Below are positions 17,207 through 25,124 of a stretch of DNA of 59,238 bases, piece by piece. The notes under the pieces are model-generated. The model was not told the DNA's origin. It did not search any database and was given only the letters and a program-made list of their open reading frames with translations. Origin of the DNA: CAYZXT01 sp964482515 (lineage in GTDB: Bacteria > Elusimicrobiota > Elusimicrobia > FEN-1173); the NCBI GenBank assembly GCA_964482515.1, contig CAYZXT010000014.1, positions 1-59,238 on the forward strand, given 5' to 3'. The stretch's first letter is position 1. Each line of letters begins with the position of its first letter. The translations under genes and the position numbers were made by a program.

Positions 17207-18163
17207 ATGCCGACATCCGCCCATCAAACATCCGTGCTTCCCATCGCCACCGGCCCCTACGGTTTGGTCGGACGCGGTTTGTGGAAGTTGTTCCCCGGCC
17301 TGATACCCGTCGACGTCGCCCCTCCGCCCCCCGATTTTCCGCCTCCCGAGGTTTCCCTGCCTTCCGCGGACATCACCGATCTGGCGGCGTTGACGCACGT
17401 GCTGGAAAAGGCGGCTGCGGTCGCCCGGGGACGGACGATCGTGCTTTTCCATTTGGCGGCGCTCACGGACACGCGCGGCGACCAAACGGACCTTTTCGAG
17501 AAGGTGAACGTGCTGGGGACGGAAAACGTCCTCAAGGCCTGCCGCGGTATCGGCGCGCGGATGATCCATATCTCCACGGACTATGTGTTCGAGTCGGGCG
17601 ATAAGTCGGATGGATCTTATACGGAGGACGACCGCCCGGGCGTCCCGCCGAAGACGGCTTACTCGCTGTCGAAATACCGCGCGGAGAACCTTTTGCTGGA
17701 TCAATCGCTGCCCGGCGAGGCCGCGGTGGCCCGCATCGCTTTCCCGTATGGAACCCTGGGGCCGCGGGCGGGGTTGGCGGAGAAATATCTTCAGAAAATG
17801 AAAGAATGCCGCCAATCAAAACAACCCATGCGTTTGTTCGACGACCAGAGAATCTGTCCGTCTTACATCCCCGACATCGTCCGCGGTTTGGGTTCGATCG
17901 CGGGCAAGTTGGCTTCGGGAGAGTCCGGCCGCCGGACATTCCACCTGGTGGGAGAAGCGACGACGCCCTGGGACTTCGGAAAACTGATACAGCGACTCTT
18001 CGGCTATGACGATGTGGCGATCGAAAGCTCCTCCGTCCGGGGGACGCGCTATGCGGCCAATTTGGGTTTGTCGACAGCGTCGACGAAGGAATTTCTAGGA
18101 TGGAATTCGACGCCCCACCCCGAGGCCCTTTCACAATTTAAAAGCCTGCTCGCCCCGCATTAA
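17207..18163 (+). CDS. NAD(P)-dependent sugar reductase, RmlD/SDR-like
   Basis: An extended SDR of 318 residues resembling dTDP-4-dehydrorhamnose reductase. The Rossmann glycines are TGPYGLVGRG; the Ser of STDYVFES and the Tyr/Lys pair of YSLSKYRAE complete the catalytic triad. The ATG at 17207 follows AAGGA and opens directly before the dinucleotide site; upstream in-frame codons back to 17018 are not protein-like. An 18-residue Pro-rich stretch after the first helix is unusual for RmlD. Substrate unknown: rhamnose synthesis would need RmlA-C, which are not here. Confidence 0.8.
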   Translation: MPTSAHQTSVLPIATGPYGLVGRGLWKLFPGLIPVDVAPPPPDFPPPEVSLPSADITDLAALTHVLEKAAAVARGRTIVLFHLAALTDTRGDQTDLFEKVNVLGTENVLKACRGIGARMIHISTDYVFESGDKSDGSYTEDDRPGVPPKTAYSLSKYRAENLLLDQSLPGEAAVARIAFPYGTLGPRAGLAEKYLQKMKECRQSKQPMRLFDDQRICPSYIPDIVRGLGSIAGKLASGESGRRTFHLVGEATTPWDFGKLIQRLFGYDDVAIESSSVRGTRYAANLGLSTASTKEFLGWNSTPHPEALSQFKSLLAPH

Positions 18164-18212
18164 TTCCCCGCGTCCTCCAAGAAAACATTCCAGTAACTCC
18201 GACGTTAAACCA

Positions 18213-18353
18213 GTGTCATACGTATTGCAGGTCCAACTCATCTTGGAGGGCGGGAAGTGCGCCGCGGTCAAAGTCGCGATCAATAACCTGCTTCGGAACG
18301 ACTTCGTGTTGGCGGCTAAAATCGACGATATCTACAAGCAACGCCCCGCCTGA
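18213..18353 (+). CDS. Possible short ORF, unknown
   Basis: A GTG-initiated reading frame of 46 codons ends at TGA 18351-18353, three bases before the end of the convergent bufC gene. The residue mix (for example KVAINNLLRNDF and AAKIDDIYKQRP) reads like an ordinary folded helix rather than a shadow frame. No clear ribosome site precedes the GTG and no ATG is available, so it may be the tail of a decayed gene. I do not recognise it. Confidence 0.3.
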   Translation: MSYVLQVQLILEGGKCAAVKVAINNLLRNDFVLAAKIDDIYKQRPA

Positions 18354-18356
18354 AAT

Positions 18357-19151
18357 CTAATTGAGGCTTTTGATGATCCCTTGGCCGATCCAGATCCGAA
18401 ACCAGGCCTGGAGGGGAATTTCGTTTGTTTCCATCTTCTCCAACGCGGCGCATGTTTCGCCGAGGGTCATCCCTTTGAGAAAACTTTCCAGGGCCACGGT
18501 TTGCGCCGAATTGATCCGGATGACCTGGACCCATTCATCGTCCCGGTAAACCAGTAAGCTCCTCGGGGCCGGAGCTTTCAGCGCGAACGCCCGCTTTCCG
18601 TTCCCGGCGTTTTTCCTCCGCCAGAGTTGTTCCACCGCCCAATCCGTTTTCAGAATCTGAACCGTCGGGTCCAGGCCGACCCGGACGCGTTCCCAGTCCG
18701 CGGTCGTCAGCGCTCCAAAATCTCCGGGATTAAGCTGAGGCGATCGGTCTGTGTAGAGGCTGACCAGAACGGTCCATTCCAGTTTCGCCAGGTCCGGCAG
18801 GAAGGGGAAACCTGCCGAGAGCGGATAGTCCTTGAAAAATTCCGGGAACCGCTCGCCGAGGTTTTCAACGCTGGGCGAACGTGAAGGGTTCCGAAGCAAG
18901 TATTCCGCCGCGGCCCGGCGGAATCCGTCGTCCCCCAGCGCCCGGCGCGTGGCCGGAAAGTTCTCGGACAGGGTTTCCAGCAGCCGGAGAAAATAGGCGT
19001 CGGCGTAGACGGAAAGCCGTTCCAGGACCGGGAAATGCGGTGTTTCGACGAGTTCCTCGATCCGGTCCAAGGGAATATTCTTCGGGCCGCGGGGGTCCGT
19101 GATCACGCCGGCCAGCCAGGTTTGCAGATCAGCGAGCGACGGCGGCGCCAT
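18357..19151 (-). CDS. bufC: DUF2063 bufferin-maturation partner (BufC-like)
   Basis: A 264-residue soluble protein of the DUF2063 family: an N-terminal helical DNA-binding-like region (LADLQTWLAGVI, then YADAYFLRLLETL and FPATRRALG) and a C-terminal half ending in the WFRIWIGQGII segment. Family members pair with DUF692/MNIO enzymes and are thought to recruit the precursor peptide. I chose the ATG at 19151, which opens the conserved MAPPSLADLQ start; it overlaps bufB by 23 bases, indicating coupling. It is the last gene of the ECF-headed block. Confidence 0.85.
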   Translation of the reverse strand: MAPPSLADLQTWLAGVITDPRGPKNIPLDRIEELVETPHFPVLERLSVYADAYFLRLLETLSENFPATRRALGDDGFRRAAAEYLLRNPSRSPSVENLGERFPEFFKDYPLSAGFPFLPDLAKLEWTVLVSLYTDRSPQLNPGDFGALTTADWERVRVGLDPTVQILKTDWAVEQLWRRKNAGNGKRAFALKAPAPRSLLVYRDDEWVQVIRINSAQTVALESFLKGMTLGETCAALEKMETNEIPLQAWFRIWIGQGIIKSLN

Positions 19152-20004
19152 GGGCGGCTTCCTTTCGTATGGCTTCAGCCTTGCCGGCTTCATGCAGGAG
19201 AGTTTCAAAGGCCGGGATGTTCGCGTCCCACTCGATCAATGTCGGGCGCGCCCCGAACCGTTTGAGGGCGTCGGCATACAGGGACCAGACGCCGTCGGAA
19301 ACAGGATGGTCGTGCGTGTCGATGAAGAACGACCCCATGTCGGAATAGCCCGCCAGATGCATGTAGCCCACTTTGTCCACCGGGATGCCCGCCAGGTAAT
19401 CCATTGGATCAAACCCCTGGTTGGCGGCGCTGACGAAAATATTATTGACGTCCAAAAGGATTCCGCAGTCCGCTTGTTCCGCCAGCTCCGCCAGGAATTC
19501 CCATTCCGTCATTTCGGAGTTCCGGAAATGGATATAGCTGGAAACGTTTTCCAGGAGAATCCTCCGCCCCCAGGAATCCTGCACGCGGCGGATCCGCGGG
19601 ACCAGGTGGCCCAGTGTTTCCCGGTTGAAGGGGAACGGCAGCAGGTCGTGAAGGTTTTGTCCGGCGACGCCGGTCCAACAGAGATGGTCTGAGACGTATA
19701 GCGGATCCATGCGCCGGATCAGTTCTTTGACGCGTACCAGGTAATCGTTGTTCAACGGGTCGGCGGACCCGACGTTCAGGGAAACGCCGTGGAGCGCGAC
19801 GGGGTAATCGCGCCGGATTTTTTCCAGCACCTCCAATGGCCGCCCTCCCGAACCGTCCCGCAGTCCCAAATAGTTCTCGGTGGTGGCTTCGAACCAGGGG
19901 ACCGCGGGGCGGCGGGACAGGACGTGCTGATAGTGGACCGAGCGCAGGCCGATGCCGACGCCGGGGTCGTTGCCGGCAATGTTGTCGCCAGGTCCACTTC
20001 GCAT
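19129..20004 (-). CDS. bufB: MNIO (DUF692) multinuclear iron oxidase, BufB-like
   Basis: A TIM-barrel iron enzyme of the DUF692 family, which oxidatively modifies Cys residues of ribosomally made peptides. Metal-ligand regions are visible: GIGLRSVHYQH, the His of ALHGVSLNVG, SDHLCW, LLENVSSY, LLDVNNIFVS, MHLAGY, DTHDHPV and LIEWD. The protein is 291 residues from ATG 20004, two bases after the bufA stop and behind AAAGGG; longer in-frame starts overlap bufA and are not protein-like. Its presumed substrate is the adjacent six-Cys precursor. In bufferins the modification creates thiooxazole-type copper ligands; that chemistry here is inferred. Confidence 0.92.
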   Translation of the reverse strand: MRSGPGDNIAGNDPGVGIGLRSVHYQHVLSRRPAVPWFEATTENYLGLRDGSGGRPLEVLEKIRRDYPVALHGVSLNVGSADPLNNDYLVRVKELIRRMDPLYVSDHLCWTGVAGQNLHDLLPFPFNRETLGHLVPRIRRVQDSWGRRILLENVSSYIHFRNSEMTEWEFLAELAEQADCGILLDVNNIFVSAANQGFDPMDYLAGIPVDKVGYMHLAGYSDMGSFFIDTHDHPVSDGVWSLYADALKRFGARPTLIEWDANIPAFETLLHEAGKAEAIRKEAAHGAAVAR

Positions 20005-20006
20005 GA

Positions 20007-20291
20007 TCAGCCCTTTTTGATCGGAGTCAGCGACCCGCCTTCGATGGCCAGGCAGGAATCCTTGGGCATGGAAAGCCAGCCCATTCCCTTGCAGGAGTTC
20101 GTCCCGGCGCAGCTGTGGCCTTCTCCGCCGCATTTGCCCGTGCCGGCGCATTTGTTAACGCCGTAACATTCGACGTTCTCGTTCCCGGCTTTTTTCATCT
20201 TCATGTCCTTTTTTTCAGCCGCCTGAACGACGGAAGCCCCCAAGATGCCGGCCACGGCCGCCGCCAACAACATTCTTCCCTTGTTTTGCAT
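20007..20291 (-). CDS. bufA: Secreted Cys-rich bufferin-type precursor (DUF2282-like)
   Basis: A 94-residue protein with a clear signal peptide (Arg6, hydrophobic core, cleavage after VVQA near residue 24). The mature part has six Cys in the motifs ECYGVNKC, GKC, GEGHSCAGTNSCKGMGW and PKDSC, ending GGSL. CYGV, GHSCAGT and PKxxC are the hallmarks of DUF2282 bufferins, while CKGMGW recalls a second Cys-rich bufferin class, so the peptide blends features. It precedes the MNIO gene by two bases. Expected role: periplasmic copper or other soft-metal buffering after modification. Confidence 0.88.
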   Translation of the reverse strand: MQNKGRMLLAAAVAGILGASVVQAAEKKDMKMKKAGNENVECYGVNKCAGTGKCGGEGHSCAGTNSCKGMGWLSMPKDSCLAIEGGSLTPIKKG

Positions 20292-20316
20292 TGTATTCCC
20301 TCCGTTGATGTGGTTT

Positions 20317-21054
20317 TTATAAAGCGAACTTATTGAAGAACGGGAACAGCCGCGTCAGGGCCGTGAATCGGTCCGTGAACATCAAAACTCCCACGACCAC
20401 CAAAAGCATCCCCGCCGCGATTTCGCCCCAACGAATGAATCGTTTATAAGTCCGGAAAAACCGCAGGAACGCGCCCACCCCCATGGCCGTGAGCAGGAAT
20501 GGCAACCCAATCCCGAGGGAGTAAAAGAAAAGCAGCAGCATTCCCCGCACGGCGGACCCTTCGGTCGTGGCCAGGGCGAGCATGCCCGCGAGGATGGGAC
20601 CCACGCAGGGCGTCCAGCCGAAGGCGAAGGCGGCCCCGATGACGAAGGCCCCGGCGCGGCCGGACGCCCATTTCGGAAAATTCAGCCGCTTTTGGTAATA
20701 CAGCCAGCGGATGCGCAGAACCCCCATGGTGTGGAGACCGAACAGGATGATCAGGACGCCGGCGATTTTCTTGAGGACCGGAAGGTGAGCCGAGAGAGGG
20801 CTGCCGAGGCCAGATGCGAAGGCGCCCAAAACCGTGAAGACGGCGGAAAAGCCGAGGACGAAAAAGACGCTGTGGGCCAGCGCGCGGCGCACCACGGCGC
20901 GGCGGTTTGCATTCCCGGTCAACTCCTGGAAGGAATATCCCGATATCAGCGAGATATAGCCCGGGATCAAGGGCAAGACGCAGGGCGATAGGAACGACAC
21001 CACGCCGGCCGTGAAAGCGATGAAGAGGTTGAGGTTCGATCCCATGGCGCTCAT
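20317..21054 (-). CDS. ccdA: CcdA-type thiol-disulfide transmembrane transporter
   Basis: A 245-residue protein with six or seven hydrophobic helices and the two redox Cys of the CcdA/DsbD core: SFLSPCVLPLIPGY in helix 1 and GWTPCVGPILAG in helix 4. It carries electrons from cytoplasmic thioredoxin to periplasmic thiol proteins. The ATG overlaps the stop of the thioredoxin gene in an ATGA, so both are made together. Together they reproduce the domains of mycobacterial DipZ as two proteins. Confidence 0.93.
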   Translation of the reverse strand: MSAMGSNLNLFIAFTAGVVSFLSPCVLPLIPGYISLISGYSFQELTGNANRRAVVRRALAHSVFFVLGFSAVFTVLGAFASGLGSPLSAHLPVLKKIAGVLIILFGLHTMGVLRIRWLYYQKRLNFPKWASGRAGAFVIGAAFAFGWTPCVGPILAGMLALATTEGSAVRGMLLLFFYSLGIGLPFLLTAMGVGAFLRFFRTYKRFIRWGEIAAGMLLVVVGVLMFTDRFTALTRLFPFFNKFAL

Positions 21055-22061
21055 CCGAAGGTGAAGGTGAAAGCCTTCACGCCGGGCGATAGGAACCGTA
21101 TCTCCAGCGTGTGGGGGCCGCCGTCCTTCGTGTGGGTCAGATTATAGAGCCGGTACGGGCCGATGCGGCAGACGGCTTTTCCATCCACCAGTTGGACGTC
21201 AGTCCCTTTGTTCTGCGCTTGGGCCGGTTTTCCGTCGATATAAATCTCCGCCGTCACATCCCGCCCGTCCTTCGCGCCCAAAACCATGTTGGCCTTGTCC
21301 GCATGGTAGCGGACGATGATCTTGCCCTTGTCGGACTCCAGCGCCGCGAACTCTTTGGCGATCCGCCAGTCTCCCGACAAATAGAACTTGTTCAACTTCA
21401 CAGAATCCGGCGCGCGGAAATTCCGCACCTGATCGGGAATGACTTTTTCCTTGTTGCCGAGGGCGGCCAGCCGCTGGTGCCCCAAATAAATCTCGGGGGA
21501 TTTGATCCCGGACAAATCCTTGTCCATGGGGGACGCGTTTGTTTTCGCGGCGGCATGCCCGAGCAACTCGACGATCTTCTTTTCCGTTTCCGCGTAGTTC
21601 CCTTCGCCGAAATGGGTGTATCGCACGATGCCCTGCCGGTCCGCCAGATAGTGCGCGGGCCAGTAACGGTTGGAATAGGCCCGCCAGGTGGCGTAGTCGT
21701 TGTCCATGGCAACGGGGTAGGGGATGCCGTGCTTGGCGATGGCGGCCTTGACGTTCCGCGGGTCCTTTTCAAAGTCGAACTCGGGCGTATGCACGCCGAT
21801 GATCACCAGGCCCTGGTCCGCGTATTTTTCATGCCAGGAGACGAGGTGGGGGAAGGTGCGGATGCAGTTGATGCAGGAGTATGTCCAGAAGTCCACCAGC
21901 ACTACCTTGCCCTTCAGGTCCTGTGGCGTGAGAGGCTTATCCGTGTTCAGCCATTGGGTTATGCCCCGGATCTCCGGCATGGGAACGTCTTTTGCTGATA
22001 CTGAAAACATCGGAATTACAATCATTATTAACAAAACAATAAAGTGTTTAATCCGCTTCAT
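21051..22061 (-). CDS. Exported TlpA/DipZ-like thioredoxin with C-terminal beta domain
   Basis: A 336-residue protein. Residues 1-23 are a signal peptide or anchor. Residues 30-175 are a thioredoxin fold with the redox motif CINC (WTYSCINCIRTFPHLV), and about 190-336 form a beta-rich carbohydrate-binding-like domain (KLNKFYLSGDWRIAKEFA). This matches the periplasmic half of DipZ. CcdA follows with a four-base overlap and is its likely electron donor. Codon use in the signal region is AT-richer than its surroundings. Likely role: reducing periplasmic Cys, perhaps those of the bufferin precursor (inference). Confidence 0.9.
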   Translation of the reverse strand: MKRIKHFIVLLIMIVIPMFSVSAKDVPMPEIRGITQWLNTDKPLTPQDLKGKVVLVDFWTYSCINCIRTFPHLVSWHEKYADQGLVIIGVHTPEFDFEKDPRNVKAAIAKHGIPYPVAMDNDYATWRAYSNRYWPAHYLADRQGIVRYTHFGEGNYAETEKKIVELLGHAAAKTNASPMDKDLSGIKSPEIYLGHQRLAALGNKEKVIPDQVRNFRAPDSVKLNKFYLSGDWRIAKEFAALESDKGKIIVRYHADKANMVLGAKDGRDVTAEIYIDGKPAQAQNKGTDVQLVDGKAVCRIGPYRLYNLTHTKDGGPHTLEIRFLSPGVKAFTFTFG

Positions 22062-22070
22062 GATTTCACC

Positions 22071-23024
22071 TCACTCCGCGTTAGCCCGGCCGAACCTGGT
22101 GAAGACGGCCAGGATGTAGTTCGCTTCGGCGGCCAGTTGTGTCCCGCGTAGGTATTGATAGATGGGCAATTGGACGCCCGCGTTGACGGCCCAGCCCGGC
22201 GCCGGCCGCCATTGAACGCCCGGCGTCGCGTAAACGGTTTCGCCCCCCGAATCGCGGACTTCCTTGTTGGGGAGGACCCCGGGGCCGGTCAGGGATGATG
22301 TGTCCCGGGCGATCACCTCGGCGTTCAGTTCACCGGTGAAGCTCCAGCGGGATGACGCAATGGGAACGTTTACCCCGGCGTTCAGGGCCAGGACGTTCCC
22401 GAAGGTGTAGGCTGCGCCGCCGTTCAAGCGGTAGGTCAGGTCCCCGTAGGCGGACAACAGCGGGAAGCCCCAGATCAGCGCCGCGCCGAAGGTGGCGTCC
22501 GTGCTGTCGGACCCCGGCTGCTGGGTGATCGGAAGCCGGACGCCCTGGCTGTCCGCCGCTTCCGTTTCGCCCGTGGGGAAATCCACGCCGGCCACCAGTT
22601 GGAGTTCGCGGGTGGGATTGATCATCCGGTCCCGGTACAAAGCGTATTTGCCGTACAGCGCCGCGTCGCCCAGTCCCTCGGAATTTTGGGTCGTTCCGGC
22701 GAAGGATACCTGGTTGCGGACGTGCGGAACGGCGAGCATCAGGATGATTCGCTGGGTCAGGGAATAATCCAAGAAAAGAGTGGAACGGAGGCTGGAGGTT
22801 TTTTCCCGGGACGGATTATCCACCGTTTTTCGGCCGGCGCGGAGGCTGTCGCGGGTGCTTTGCCAAACCGTCAGGCCGAAGCCCCAGCCGTCCCCCGAAG
22901 GCGCGTGCAGGCCGGACACGGAGGACCGCGGTACCACGTTGGCGGACACCGAGGGCGGCGTCATGGCGGACGCCGGAAGAGCCAACGACAGGGCCGTGCC
23001 TAAGAGGAGGATGCGTTTCAGCAT
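22071..23024 (-). CDS. Outer-membrane barrel-like protein (phenol_MetA_deg/transporter family)
   Basis: A 317-residue exported protein with a signal peptide (cleavage after PASA near residue 20). The rest alternates in beta-strand fashion with many Gly and aromatic residues, including GLGDAALYGKYALY and the LVAGVDFPTGETE motif characteristic of the MetA-pathway transporter-like family. It probably forms an outer-membrane barrel. The next gene starts 10 bases downstream. An 87-base gap before it holds a CCGGAAA/TTTCCGG hairpin without a T-run, perhaps a processing or stability element. Confidence 0.8.
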   Translation of the reverse strand: MLKRILLLGTALSLALPASAMTPPSVSANVVPRSSVSGLHAPSGDGWGFGLTVWQSTRDSLRAGRKTVDNPSREKTSSLRSTLFLDYSLTQRIILMLAVPHVRNQVSFAGTTQNSEGLGDAALYGKYALYRDRMINPTRELQLVAGVDFPTGETEAADSQGVRLPITQQPGSDSTDATFGAALIWGFPLLSAYGDLTYRLNGGAAYTFGNVLALNAGVNVPIASSRWSFTGELNAEVIARDTSSLTGPGVLPNKEVRDSGGETVYATPGVQWRPAPGWAVNAGVQLPIYQYLRGTQLAAEANYILAVFTRFGRANAE

Positions 23025-23111
23025 AGTGGATTCCTTCCGTGAGATGGGCTACATCCATAACTACGCGGCGATGGGGGTTTTGGATTTACGGCCGGAAAGA
23101 TTTTTCCGGAA

Positions 23112-23942
23112 CTATTTGAGCAGCTTTTCCAGTTCGGCGATTTCCCGGTCGCTGTGGCGCAGCGGGGCCGGGGAAGATTCCCGGGTCTGCCCGCTGGCTA
23201 CGAGGAGGGTGAGATGGTTGTGCCGCCCCGACATTTCCCGTGAAAAGCCCGGACCGTCGATGCGGAAGCTTCCGCGGCAAATGCAGAGGGAAAATTGGTC
23301 CGGCGCATCGGTCTGGACGTAGAAGACAGTGCCGAGGGCGGAAGCCGTGATCCAGGGCGTTTTCACCTTGTAGGAGGTGCCGGACTTCACTAGGCTCAGG
23401 ATGGAACCCTTTTCCAGATTAACGACATACCCGCCGTTCTCCTGGATCACGGTCGCCTCGGAGTCCGGCGACAGGCGGAAGACGGCATTGGACGCGACCT
23501 GAATATCGGCCGAAGACGCGGGGCCGGCGGAGATGGCGCGTCCCTGCCGGACTTTGACCGGCGGGAGAACGGTTTTTCCGTCCACATGGATCGTTCCCGC
23601 CATCCGGACGATCTGAAGCGGCGCGGGTGGTGTCTGGCGCTTCCAAAGCGCGCTGAGACCGATGGCCAGGAGGATCGACGCCGCCAGCGCGAGGGATCGC
23701 ATCCACGTTTTAGGGCGGGGCGGGCGGATTTTCGCCATCAATTCGCTTTTCACGCGGGCGGGCGGCTGGACCGGCGGTACGGAAGCCGGAAGCATGTCGG
23801 CCGCGGCCTGGAAATCCGCAAGGGTCCGGCGGCAGGCTTCGCAGTCCGCCGTGTGGATTTCCACCGTGGCCCTCTCGCCGGGAGACAATGTCCCGAGGGC
23901 GTAGGGCGCCAGTAGATCTTGGATCAATTCATGCGTGTTCAT
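23112..23942 (-). CDS. Zinc-finger anti-sigma factor fused to FecR-like domain
   Basis: A 276-residue membrane protein. The cytoplasmic N-terminus holds the ZAS motif (HTADCEAC, His30 to Cys37) that holds ECF sigma factors inactive. One membrane helix follows at about 84-102, then a periplasmic FecR-like domain (MAGTIHVDG, SPDSEATV, VNLEKGSILSLV, ALGTVFYV). FecR domains relay an outer-membrane signal in iron uptake. Two Cys in SLCICRG in the periplasmic domain could sense thiol or metal state (inference). It overlaps the sigma gene by four bases. Confidence 0.88.
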   Translation of the reverse strand: MNTHELIQDLLAPYALGTLSPGERATVEIHTADCEACRRTLADFQAAADMLPASVPPVQPPARVKSELMAKIRPPRPKTWMRSLALAASILLAIGLSALWKRQTPPAPLQIVRMAGTIHVDGKTVLPPVKVRQGRAISAGPASSADIQVASNAVFRLSPDSEATVIQENGGYVVNLEKGSILSLVKSGTSYKVKTPWITASALGTVFYVQTDAPDQFSLCICRGSFRIDGPGFSREMSGRHNHLTLLVASGQTRESSPAPLRHSDREIAELEKLLK

Positions 23943-24523
23943 CGTTTGTCCACGGCCGATAATATTTCGGCCAGTTTCATCATCCCCAGACGCATTCGCG
24001 TTTTGACGGTCCCCAGGGGTTCGCTTTGTTTGTCGGCGATCTCCTGCTGGGTAAGACCGTCGAAATAGGCCGCCTCCACAACCGATCGCTGCTCCGGCGG
24101 CAAATTTTTCAGAGCTTGGTCGACCTGGAACTTTGTCTCATTCGAAACGAGGTCATCCAGGAAAGGCGTTCCCTTTTCCGGCAACGCCAGCAGGCCGTCG
24201 TTGTCGCCGTCCTCCAGATAAATCGATTGTTCCCTGTCCTGCCGAAGGGAGCGCCGCCGCAACCTGTCCAGGCAGCGGCTTCGGGCCATGACGAGGATCC
24301 AGGCGGCCACCGGCCCCCGCGCGGCGTCGTGGGCCCCGGCTTTTTCCCAGACAGCCAGGAAGACTTCCTGCAGCAAATCTTCCGCTTCTTCCTGTCGGCC
24401 CAGCATGCGACGGGCCAGGCCGAAGACCATGGGCGCGTGGCGGTCGTACAGTCGGGAATAGGCGTCGGCATCCCGGTCGCGGGCGATGCGCTGGATCAGG
24501 TCCGAGTCGTCGGGAAGCGGCAT
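23939..24523 (-). CDS. ECF (group 4) RNA polymerase sigma factor
   Basis: A 194-residue sigma-70 family factor with region 2 (YDRHAPMVFGLARRMLG, EDLLQEVFLAVW, WILVMARSRCLDRLRR) and region 4 (LKNLPPEQRSVVEAAYFDGLTQQEIA, GTVKTRMRLGM). Regions 1 and 3 are absent, as in ECF factors. I prefer ATG 24523; a TTG at 24538 adds five residues. AGGGG lies just before the ATG, suggesting a short leader. It heads the collinear block ending in bufC and probably autoregulates it. Confidence 0.93.
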   Translation of the reverse strand: MPLPDDSDLIQRIARDRDADAYSRLYDRHAPMVFGLARRMLGRQEEAEDLLQEVFLAVWEKAGAHDAARGPVAAWILVMARSRCLDRLRRRSLRQDREQSIYLEDGDNDGLLALPEKGTPFLDDLVSNETKFQVDQALKNLPPEQRSVVEAAYFDGLTQQEIADKQSEPLGTVKTRMRLGMMKLAEILSAVDKR

Positions 24524-24540
24524 GGCCCCTATATACAATA

Positions 24541-24559
24541 CGCCGGATAACGCCCGGCG
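24541..24559. promoter_or_regulatory. Perfect inverted repeat upstream of the ECF sigma gene
   Basis: CGCCGG-N7-CCGGCG, a perfect six-base dyad 18 bases upstream of the sigma-factor ATG. It could be an operator or a leader hairpin. There is no run of T next to it, so it is not a terminator. Confidence 0.5.
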
Positions 24560-24670
24560 GATTCAACGAGGACTGAGGGATGGTGTGTCCGATGGGATTC
24601 TTTCGGCGTTTGCATGGAATGAATTATGGTATCAGATGTGACGGGTTGTGTGGAAGATCGTCGTTTATAG

Positions 24671-24679
24671 TGGTATATT
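24671..24679 (+). promoter_or_regulatory. Extended -10 promoter for tRNA-Arg
   Basis: TGGTATATT matches the extended -10 form TGnTATAAT at five of six core bases and sits 30 bases before the tRNA. No good -35 is seen, which extended -10 promoters tolerate. Confidence 0.5.
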
Positions 24680-24708
24680 ACATGGAAATCAGGACGGCAT
24701 GAATTTAT

Positions 24709-24782
<74 letters not shown>

Positions 24783-24810
24783 GGTTTTCAATAAACAAGG
24801 AGAGGTCACT

Positions 24811-25113
24811 ATGGAAATGTTTCTGGTCGTATGCGCGTGTGTTTTTGTCGCTTTGTCCGCCGTCGTGGCGGTGTTCATGATCCAAACCCTGGTGCAAATG
24901 CGCCTGACGGCTCGCTCCATGCAGGTCTTGGCGGAAAACTTGAACCAGGAAGTCTTGCGGATACATTCCGTCAGCCAGAGCGCGGCGAACGTGGCCAACC
25001 TCTTTTCGGGTTCGTTGGGAAAGTTTGTCACTCTGGGCGTCAGCCTGGCGAACAGTTTTCTGAAGCGGCAGAAGGAATCTACTTCCGAGCCGGCCGGGTC
25101 ACTTAAGGACTAG
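24811..25113 (+). CDS. Small membrane protein, DUF948-like
   Basis: A 100-residue protein behind an excellent AAGGAGAGG ribosome site. A strong N-terminal membrane helix spans residues 4-26, followed by an amphipathic helix (MRLTARSMQVLAENLNQEV) and a second weakly hydrophobic helix near 65-85. The architecture resembles DUF948 general-stress membrane proteins, which often precede a YtxH protein as here. Function unknown. It starts 28 bases after tRNA-Arg and may share its transcript. Confidence 0.75.
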   Translation: MEMFLVVCACVFVALSAVVAVFMIQTLVQMRLTARSMQVLAENLNQEVLRIHSVSQSAANVANLFSGSLGKFVTLGVSLANSFLKRQKESTSEPAGSLKD

Positions 25114-25124
25114 GAGGAACGATT

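Noticed and set aside
20005..20151. Longer bufB start giving 340 residues
   Set aside because: The extra 49 residues overlap bufA and are Arg-rich shadow sequence; ATG 20004 has a ribosome site and begins the conserved domain.
18357..24538. Iron-siderophore FecIR system
   Set aside because: There is no TonB-dependent receptor; the barrel-like protein lacks TonB-box and plug features, so the ECF/FecR pair is better linked to the bufferin genes.
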